From Methanoregulaceae archaeon (GTDB lineage Archaea > Halobacteriota > Methanomicrobia > Methanomicrobiales > Methanospirillaceae): 5,018 bases of DNA. Of this stretch, positions 1 through 5,018 are shown one piece after another. The position numbers were made by a program, and so were the translations under genes. The notes beneath the pieces were generated by a model, which saw only the letters and a list, made by a program, of their open reading frames with translations, had not been told where the DNA came from and did no database searches. The stretch spans positions 1-5,018 of the forward strand of contig JAJRBP010000129.1 in assembly GCA_028679405.1 (NCBI GenBank), written 5' to 3'. The first letter of the stretch is position 1. Each line of letters starts with the position of its first letter.

Positions 1-1
1 T

Positions 2-778
2 CCGTTCGAACAAGGCGTCCCGCTCTATGCAGTGGTTAATGACGAGTACACTGATGCAGTCAAGGAACATCTCGCGAACCTGGGGCTTTCGACCGATTAT
101 CACTCAGCCGGACTGACATGGACCACCGTACCGCCTCCCGGGGAAATGCTCGTCTTCCATGGCATTTCCGAGACCGGGGAATGGGTTGTCGTACCTGAGT
201 CCGGAAGGGCGGCGGAACGGGTTATCCTCGCCGGGAATACCCCGGATGGGAAGTGGAAGTCATGGACGTTCCGGGAGAAGGTAGTGCGGGCAGTGTTCAA
301 CGGCTCCGTCGGGGATTCCACCGTCTGGTTCGATGAGGAGACCGGAGAACAGGCAGATGCCGACCAGACCTACCTTCTTGCCGCGCTCTGTTTCTCGTGG
401 TATTCCACCCCGGTGAAACTGGCGGACCCCCGGGGTGAACCGGGAGTTTCCCTGAATCCTCCTGCAAACCTGGCAGTATCGTTTGTTGCCTCACAATCCC
501 GGGCACCGGTAACATCCGGGTACACGGGGCAGGGGCTCCTCTCCGGATACGTGCAACCCGCCCGGCCGGGGATACCGCTCCGGTCCGGCTCCCCTGCATT
601 TCTGCAGTCCGCGGCATCCGGGACCGCAGGCTCTCCGATCTCCCCGCAATCGTCCGGGTATGCGCCCCTGACCGATGCCCGGCTGTTACCATCCGGACCC
701 GCCTTTTCCCCGGCCGGTCTGTCGGTCCCGGGCACGGATTCATGGAAGGTCCCGCTCCCACGGGCCCCGGCCATCTGA
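2..778 (+). CDS. Unrecognised protein with Pro/Ser/Gly-rich tail, 5' end outside window
   Basis: I do not recognise this protein. The frame is open from the first complete codon (position 2) to a TGA at 776-778, giving 258 visible residues. No stop lies upstream, so the gene very probably begins before the window. The GTG at 32 has no Shine-Dalgarno at a useful distance and reads better as an internal Val. Roughly residues 1-150 look like a mixed alpha/beta globular part rich in Trp and acidic residues, with segments such as MLVFHGISETGEWVVV and KWKSWTFREKVVRAVF. From about residue 155 to the end the chain is low-complexity, rich in Pro, Ser, Gly and Ala, with three SGY tripeptides and almost no charge; this suggests a disordered or surface tail. 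No signal peptide or membrane helix is seen in this part, and the true N terminus is missing. Third codon positions are GC-rich, as in the neighbouring genes. It converges on purQ, and no functional link is evident. Confidence 0.72.
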   Translation, partial: PFEQGVPLYAVVNDEYTDAVKEHLANLGLSTDYHSAGLTWTTVPPPGEMLVFHGISETGEWVVVPESGRAAERVILAGNTPDGKWKSWTFREKVVRAVFNGSVGDSTVWFDEETGEQADADQTYLLAALCFSWYSTPVKLADPRGEPGVSLNPPANLAVSFVASQSRAPVTSGYTGQGLLSGYVQPARPGIPLRSGSPAFLQSAASGTAGSPISPQSSGYAPLTDARLLPSGPAFSPAGLSVPGTDSWKVPLPRAPAI

Positions 779-780
779 TC

Positions 781-788
781 TTTTTTTT
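781..788 (+). terminator. T-tract archaeal terminator of the upstream + strand gene
   Basis: Eight consecutive T residues on the + strand begin two bases after the TGA stop of the preceding gene. Archaeal RNA polymerase commonly terminates at T-rich tracts without needing a stem-loop, so this is a good candidate terminator for that gene. On the opposite strand it is an A tract, so it would not stop the converging purQ transcript. Confidence 0.6.
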
Positions 789-815
789 AGTCCGGTTCCC
801 GGTTTATCGCGTCCC

Positions 816-1649
816 TCACCTGAAATAATCCACGATATTTGTAAAGAACGCCATATTCAACGATTCGGACGGAAGATCCCGCCCCTGCCGCCTGAGAACT
901 TCCTTCCGCAGCGGCCAGTCATAGAGGTTGACGAACTCCATGGCCCGCTCCGGGTGCGGCATGAGTCCGAGCACCTTCCCGTCCTCGGAGGTAATGCCGG
1001 CGATATCTGCCAGCGACCCGTTCGGATTGAAGGGATATTCGCCATGTGCGGGTGAAAGGTCATCCCTCGTATACGTGAACGCGACCTGCCTGTTCTTCTC
1101 CAACCGTTTCAGAGTTTCTTCTGAACACGAAAAGTTCCCTTCCCCGTGGGAGACCGGGCAGCAGATCCGCTCGATCCCCTTCGTCCAGAGGTTCTCCGCC
1201 GCTGGCCTGAGCGTCACGAAACGGCACTCAAGCACCCCCTTCGTGTTCGGCATCAGGGCGATATCGCGGCTGTGTTTCCGGCTGAAAGCAGGCACGAGCC
1301 CGAGGTTTGCGAGGATCTGGAAGCCGTTGCAGATCCCGAGCACGAGGTTGTCGCCTTCGAGGAACGCATCGAGGTCTTCCCGCAGGTTGTTCCTCACCCG
1401 GTTCGCGTAGGCATTCCCTGCACCGGTGTCGTCGCCGTACGAGAACCCGCCCGGGAAGACGATCAGCCGGTAGTCCGCCATCCGCTTCCTCCCTTCGATA
1501 AGGTCGTTGATATGGACTATCTCCGAACCCATCCCGGCCCTGGCGAGTACCTCCTGCGTCTCCATCTCTGAGTTGATCCCGTACCCGCTCATGATGAGTG
1601 CCCGTTCAGGGATCATCGCACCTGGAGATCGTCCGTACCGGATGCTCAT
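816..1649 (-). CDS. purQ: PurQ, glutamine amidotransferase subunit of FGAM synthase
   Basis: This class I glutamine amidotransferase hydrolyses glutamine and passes ammonia to PurL for conversion of FGAR to FGAM, step 4 of cytoplasmic de novo purine synthesis. The chain has 277 residues. It shows the oxyanion-strand motif FPGGFSYGDD (65-74), the nucleophile Cys107 in LGICNGFQ, and His232 and Glu234 in MPHPER, completing the Cys-His-Glu triad. Segments VSHGEGNF (166-173) and YPFNPNGS (205-212) match the C-terminal amidotransferase domain of large PurL. The length exceeds the roughly 225 residues of the short bacterial PurQ and fits the long form. The ATG at 1649 lies three bases after the purL stop, with a run of seven G (1664-1658) eight bases ahead as a probable ribosome site. 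An alternative ATG at 1616 (Met12 of MIPERALIMSGYGIN) is where many PurQ proteins would begin, but its only AGGTG lies just two bases ahead. Function is near certain; the exact start is not. Co-transcription with purL is expected. Confidence 0.95.
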   Translation of the reverse strand: MSIRYGRSPGAMIPERALIMSGYGINSEMETQEVLARAGMGSEIVHINDLIEGRKRMADYRLIVFPGGFSYGDDTGAGNAYANRVRNNLREDLDAFLEGDNLVLGICNGFQILANLGLVPAFSRKHSRDIALMPNTKGVLECRFVTLRPAAENLWTKGIERICCPVSHGEGNFSCSEETLKRLEKNRQVAFTYTRDDLSPAHGEYPFNPNGSLADIAGITSEDGKVLGLMPHPERAMEFVNLYDWPLRKEVLRRQGRDLPSESLNMAFFTNIVDYFR

Positions 1650-1652
1650 GGC

Positions 1653-4592
1653 TCAAACCCCCCCGAATGGTCCCTTATACGCCGCCTCGAGCTCGCAAAC
1701 CGGAGTGCAGACCAGTTCTCCGCCGCAGGAGATCCTGAAGTCTCTTCCGGTCACCTGTCCCAGGAACAAGGCCTCGTTGCCGATCACCTTCTCGAATGCC
1801 TCCCTGTTCGCGGGATCGACAGTGACTACGAACCTCCCGAGCGTCTCGGAGAAGAGGAAGTAGTCCGGGCGAATCGTTCCCTGGACAGAGAGGTCCATCC
1901 CGAGTCGTCCGGAGATCGCGACCTTGGCAAGCGCGACACCAAGCCCACCGATAGTGACCGGGAACGCTGACGCGACGAGCCCGCGGGTGATCGCGTCCGT
2001 CAGGCGTTCGTACCTCGCCCTCGCCTGCACCACATCGAGTCCGGGCACGGTGCCCCCCGTTATCCCCAGGCTTGCGAAGTACTCCGACCCCCCGAGCTCC
2101 TCTGCCGTATCGCCGATTACGTACACAAGGTCGCCTTCGAGTTTCGCATCCATCGAGACCGCCAGGCGGACATCGGGATGGACCCCGATGGACGAGACGA
2201 GGAGCGTCGGAGGTACTGAGACCCTGACCGGCCGGTTTTCAGCATCGAAACCAGAGAAGTCGTTGTACATGCTGTCCTTGCCCGAGATGAACGGTGTTGA
2301 GAAACCGGTCGCGGTGTCATAGCACCCGAATGCCGCAGCTTTCAACTGGCCGAGCCGCTCCGGCTCGTCGGGCGAGCACCAGCAGAAGTTGTCGAGGATC
2401 GCGATCGCATCGAGCGGCACCCCGATCGCAATAAGTCCCCTGATCGCCGTATCGATGCAGGCTGCCGCCATCCGGTAGGGATCGATCTCCGAGTACGAGG
2501 GGAATATCCCCTGGGAGAGCCCGACCCCGCGCCCGGACCCCGGCAGGACTTTTGTCAGGGTCGCCACACCCTGGACCCGGCCCCTTCCCTGGACCGGCCC
2601 GAGCACGTGCCCTCCCTGCACGGTATGGTCGTACTGGACCGAGATGAACTCGGTAGAGCAGATATTCCTCCGGCCAAGCATCGAGCGGAGCGTCGCATCG
2701 AGCCGGTCGGAACACGGGAAGAGAGGCGCAGGCAGGGGCTTTTCAGGGCGGACGGTCTCCAGGTGACAGGCCGGCTCGCCTCCATGGAGGAAAGAGAGTT
2801 CGATATCCATTACCACCGAACCGTGGAACTCAACCACACACCGGCCTGTATCAGTAAAGGTCCCGATCGCGGTCGCCTCCACCTCCCGGCGGCGCATCAG
2901 GTCCATGAACGCGGCCAGCTTCTCCGGCGGGACGGCGAGGGTCATCCGCTCCTGCGACTCGGAGATCCAGATCTCCCATGGCGCCATCCCGGGGTACTTG
3001 AGCGGGACACGGTCGAGGATGACATGGCAACCGTTGCATTCCCTCGCCATCTCGGCGACCGAGCACGAGAGGCCCCCCGCCCCGTTGTCCGTGATGCTGT
3101 GATAAAGTCCGGGGTCACGGGCCTCGTGGACTATCACGTCGGAGAACATCTTCTGTGTGATCGGGTCGCCGATCTGCACTGCAGTCACCGGGCTTGCGGG
3201 GTCGAGTGCCTCAGACGAGAAAGTCGCGCCATGGATGCCGTCTTTTCCCACACGGCCGCCGATCATCACGATACAGTCGCCGGGCATCGCCCGCTTCTCA
3301 TAGAGCTTCCTCCCTGAATGTTCCCGGGGCATAATCCCGACCGTACCTGCAAAGACCAGCGGCTTCCCCCGGTAACGGTCATCGAACCGGACGAACCCCT
3401 GCGGCGTGGGGATACCGGAGCAGTTTCCCCCGACCCCGATCCCGAGGACGACGCCGTCGAGGATCCTCTGCGGCGGGAGGACCGGGCTCTGCCGGTCACG
3501 CCCGCGGAAGAGGGCCGGTCCGCCTCCCGGGTTCCCGACGCAGAACCCGTACACGTTGATGCACGGCTTCGCCCCGAGTCCAAAACCGATCGTGTCGCGG
3601 TTCACGCCGACGATCCCGGTGATCGCACCGCCGAAGGGATCAAGAGCGGACGGGGTGTTATGAGTCTCGACCTTGTGCGTGACGAGCCATGTGTCGTCGA
3701 AGACGATCGCGCCCGAGTTGTCGGAAAAGACCGACACGCAGATATCCCGGTCACCTTTCTCCCTCCGGATCCGGTTCGTTGCCGCCTGGATGCACGACTT
3801 GTAGAGACCCGCGGGCACGTCGTCGTCCATGGCGGAGGCGAAGATCGAGTGTTTGCAGTGCTCGCTCCATGTCTGGGCGAGCGATTCCAGCTCGACGTCG
3901 GTCGGTTTCCGGTTTTTCCCGGCAAAATATTCGCGGATGACGCGGAGCTCCTCAACATCGAGCGCGAGCGGACCCCGCCGGTGCCCGGTCCGGGGATCTG
4001 CGATCCCCTCCTTCCCGAGCCTGGCGAGCCCGGCATCGTCGATGTCCAAGTCGACCGGTTCTGCGACCGGCATTTCATGGAGGTCAACGCGGGGCACAAT
4101 CCGGTCCATACCCGCCGTTCCGTATTCCTTCCGGCTTCTGATATGCACCCGGTTGATCAGCGGATTCGAAAGCGAAGCTGCGAGCTGTTCCGCCTCACCC
4201 TGGGTAAGGTTTCCCGAGACAAGGAAGAGCTGTGAGGTATAGACCGCCTCGCCGGGGGAGAACTTTATCCTGAAAAAGTCCTCGATGGTCTGGCGTGCGG
4301 TATTGCCTGCGTTATCAGTCACGCCAGGGAGGAATCCGACCTCGATTGCAAGATCGAAATCCGCCAAAGTCGCTGCATCCGCGGTGAACTCCTGCACGAC
4401 GGCGTTTGCGAGCTGCCCGCCGATCAGATCGAGATCCTCAGCCGTAAAATCCCGGGAATCGGTGGCGATCGTATAGACGTCAATCTGATGCAGTTCCCTG
4501 ACCGGGAACCCGAGCGAGCGTATCCGGCCGGTCCGGACTTCCAGCCTGGGATCGTTCGAATATCGGACTTCGATCCTGTGGACGTGCGCCAT
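1653..4592 (-). CDS. purL: PurSL, FGAM synthase with PurS-like region fused to PurL
   Basis: This is the synthetase subunit of phosphoribosylformylglycinamidine synthase: FGAR + ATP + ammonia give FGAM + ADP + Pi, the ammonia coming from PurQ. The chain has 979 residues, against roughly 600-750 for stand-alone small PurL. The first 160 or so residues look like the PurS-like N-terminal domain of large PurL. A linker follows (about 160-205), then the synthetase core with TWSEHCKHS (241-249), VETHNTPSALDPFGGA (308-323), GKDGIHGATFSSE (449-461), ITDNGAGGLS (500-509) and ISESQERM (543-550). The pseudo-repeated second half carries VQGGHVLGPVQG (658-669), LDNFCW (733-738), FISGKDSMYNDF (768-779) and GGLGVALAK (882-890). 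It ends YKGPFGGV, without the fused amidotransferase of E. coli PurL; that domain is the separate downstream purQ, in the same frame. The ATG at 4592 gives a family-like start (HRIEVR). No Shine-Dalgarno precedes it, suggesting a short-leader or leaderless mRNA. All signature motifs are intact. Confidence 0.96.
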   Translation of the reverse strand: MAHVHRIEVRYSNDPRLEVRTGRIRSLGFPVRELHQIDVYTIATDSRDFTAEDLDLIGGQLANAVVQEFTADAATLADFDLAIEVGFLPGVTDNAGNTARQTIEDFFRIKFSPGEAVYTSQLFLVSGNLTQGEAEQLAASLSNPLINRVHIRSRKEYGTAGMDRIVPRVDLHEMPVAEPVDLDIDDAGLARLGKEGIADPRTGHRRGPLALDVEELRVIREYFAGKNRKPTDVELESLAQTWSEHCKHSIFASAMDDDVPAGLYKSCIQAATNRIRREKGDRDICVSVFSDNSGAIVFDDTWLVTHKVETHNTPSALDPFGGAITGIVGVNRDTIGFGLGAKPCINVYGFCVGNPGGGPALFRGRDRQSPVLPPQRILDGVVLGIGVGGNCSGIPTPQGFVRFDDRYRGKPLVFAGTVGIMPREHSGRKLYEKRAMPGDCIVMIGGRVGKDGIHGATFSSEALDPASPVTAVQIGDPITQKMFSDVIVHEARDPGLYHSITDNGAGGLSCSVAEMARECNGCHVILDRVPLKYPGMAPWEIWISESQERMTLAVPPEKLAAFMDLMRRREVEATAIGTFTDTGRCVVEFHGSVVMDIELSFLHGGEPACHLETVRPEKPLPAPLFPCSDRLDATLRSMLGRRNICSTEFISVQYDHTVQGGHVLGPVQGRGRVQGVATLTKVLPGSGRGVGLSQGIFPSYSEIDPYRMAAACIDTAIRGLIAIGVPLDAIAILDNFCWCSPDEPERLGQLKAAAFGCYDTATGFSTPFISGKDSMYNDFSGFDAENRPVRVSVPPTLLVSSIGVHPDVRLAVSMDAKLEGDLVYVIGDTAEELGGSEYFASLGITGGTVPGLDVVQARARYERLTDAITRGLVASAFPVTIGGLGVALAKVAISGRLGMDLSVQGTIRPDYFLFSETLGRFVVTVDPANREAFEKVIGNEALFLGQVTGRDFRISCGGELVCTPVCELEAAYKGPFGGV
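1658..1664 (-). promoter_or_regulatory. G-run ribosome binding site of purQ, inside the purL 3' end
   Basis: Seven G residues on the - strand end eight bases before the purQ ATG and lie within the last Gly-Gly-Val codons of purL. They can pair, with wobble, to the CCUCC of the 16S rRNA tail. A similar AGGGGGGT precedes the serpin start. This site supports the ATG at 1649 over the internal ATG at 1616 and implies that purL and purQ translation is coupled. Confidence 0.5.
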
Positions 4593-4717
4593 GTCTGTTG
4601 TACTAAATCAATCGTCCGACCACAAAATAATCCCGGTGCAGGTGAGGTGTGCCGCGGGCACCAGATACATTCTTAAGAGTTCCCGGGAAGAATTTCACTG
4701 ACAGGGGGGTCAATCGG
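4593..4717. promoter_or_regulatory. Divergent intergenic region with the purL and serpin promoters
   Basis: These 125 bases separate the divergent start codons of purL and the serpin and must hold both promoters. On the - strand, ATTATTTTG (about 4623-4631) is the best TATA-like element. It sits about 35 bases before the purL ATG, which would put the transcript start within some ten bases of the codon, in line with the missing Shine-Dalgarno. On the + strand, ATTCTTAAG (about 4669-4677) is a weak TATA-like candidate for the serpin, with a start expected near 4700. Two perfect palindromes lie next to each other, TCTTAAGA (4671-4678) and TTCCCGGGAA (4680-4689). The element assignments are inference from spacing and base composition. 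Confidence 0.4.
4703..4709 (+). promoter_or_regulatory. Ribosome binding site of the serpin gene
   Basis: AGGGGGG ends eight bases before the GTG at 4718. It can form about six pairs, one of them a wobble, with the 16S anti-Shine-Dalgarno, and it favours that GTG over the in-frame ATG at 4739. The later ATG has only a weaker AGGA about ten bases ahead. Confidence 0.5.
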
Positions 4718-5018
4718 GTGAACGCAGGATTTTATCGCATGAACCGGAACGGCACGATACTGGCTGTCGCATGTATGATACTCATCGTGACTGCGGGGTG
4801 TGTCAGTACCCCTGGCGTAAACCGGACCTCCGGAAATGCCACCCTAACCCCCTCTCCTCCCCTGGGTGTCTCTGAGGACCATGTCGTGGCCGCAAACAAC
4901 AGGTTTGCATTCGACATGTACTCGGCCCTTCGAACGGATCCGCGCTACGAGGAGAGAAACATCTTCTTCTCCCCCGTCTCCCTCTCGTCCGCTCTCGCTC
5001 TCGTATACGAAGGGGCTA
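4718..5018 (+). CDS. Serpin-family serine protease inhibitor, lipoprotein-like, 3' end outside window
   Basis: Serpins (inhibitor family I4) trap serine or cysteine proteases in a suicide complex. Only the first 100 residues are visible, and the reactive-centre loop near the C terminus is off the window. Numbering from the GTG, a basic start is followed by a hydrophobic stretch (13-26) ending TAGC, so Cys28 may be lipidated; Thr at the -3 position is off-consensus for a lipobox. A Pro/Ser/Thr-rich spacer follows (about 29-50), with two N-glycosylation sequons, NRT (35-37) and NAT (40-42). The serpin fold then begins with the helix A motif NNRFAFDMYSAL (60-71) and the highly characteristic NIFFSPVSLSSALALVYEGA (81-100). 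The product is probably tethered outside the cell membrane. The GTG at 4718 is preferred for its ribosome site; the ATG at 4739 would shorten the N terminus by seven residues. It is divergent from purL and functionally unrelated. Whether it is inhibitory cannot be judged without the loop. Confidence 0.88.
   Translation, partial: MNAGFYRMNRNGTILAVACMILIVTAGCVSTPGVNRTSGNATLTPSPPLGVSEDHVVAANNRFAFDMYSALRTDPRYEERNIFFSPVSLSSALALVYEGA

Noticed and set aside
32..34. GTG as the start codon of the left gene
   Set aside because: The frame stays open to the window edge and reads as protein-like sequence (GVPLYAVVNDEY), and no ribosome site precedes the GTG at proper spacing.
297..774. Two - strand open frames of 134 and 154 codons opposite the left gene
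   Set aside because: Both are Arg/Pro/Gly-rich shadows. The + strand frame is open across the whole stretch, has plausible codon use, and is followed by a terminator at the right place.
792..802. Small hairpin CCGG-TTC-CCGG as a bidirectional terminator
   Set aside because: The stem is only four pairs and no T-run follows it on the - strand; CCGG repeats are common in this GC-rich sequence.
928..1571. Overlapping + strand open frames antisense to purQ
   Set aside because: They are shadows of purQ, whose catalytic motifs are all intact on the - strand.
1653..1655. TGA between purL and purQ as a selenocysteine codon
   Set aside because: No selenocysteine insertion element can be seen, this position is an interdomain linker rather than a redox site, and archaeal selenocysteine use is known from only a few lineages such as Methanococcales and Methanopyrus.
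3318..4235. Long + strand open frame of 305 codons antisense to purL
   Set aside because: It lies wholly within the conserved synthetase core of purL, its translation is Arg/Pro/Asp-rich with no recognisable motif, and such antisense frames are expected in GC-rich genes.
4646..4662. Imperfect hairpin GGTG...CACC in the divergent spacer
   Set aside because: It needs a bulge and a three-base loop to form six pairs and is not placed where a terminator or riboswitch would be expected.

Overview
The window reads as ordinary chromosomal DNA from a GC-rich archaeon. A methanogen of the class Methanomicrobia (a Methanomicrobiales-type genome) fits best, but this is inference. The grounds are an 8-T tract directly after a stop codon (an archaeal-style terminator), the purL-purQ arrangement, GC-rich third codon positions, and a lipoprotein-anchored serpin, a combination I associate with that group. 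No RNA gene, insertion sequence, CRISPR array or origin is visible.

Layout, left to right. (1) Positions 2-778, + strand: the 3' part of a protein I do not recognise. It has a folded-looking N-terminal part and a Pro/Ser/Gly-rich tail, and is followed at once by a T-tract terminator. (2) A 37-base convergent gap. (3) Positions 816-1649, - strand: the glutamine amidotransferase subunit PurQ. (4) Positions 1653-4592, - strand: a 979-residue formylglycinamidine ribonucleotide (FGAM) synthase subunit in which a PurS-like region is fused to PurL. It lies directly upstream of purQ in transcription. (5) A 125-base divergent spacer holding both promoters. (6) Positions 4718-5018, + strand: the 5' part of a secreted serpin, cut by the window edge.

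PurSL and PurQ together make the complete enzyme for step 4 of de novo purine synthesis. PurQ releases ammonia from glutamine, and PurL uses it with ATP to turn formylglycinamide ribonucleotide (FGAR) into FGAM. The most notable point is that purQ lies in the same reading frame as purSL. Only one TGA stop and one GCC codon separate them. A single sense substitution or readthrough would give a fused protein of about 1258 residues, close to the single-chain large PurL of E. coli. The locus looks like a large-type PurL split, or not yet fused, by one stop codon. The outer genes have no evident link to purine synthesis.
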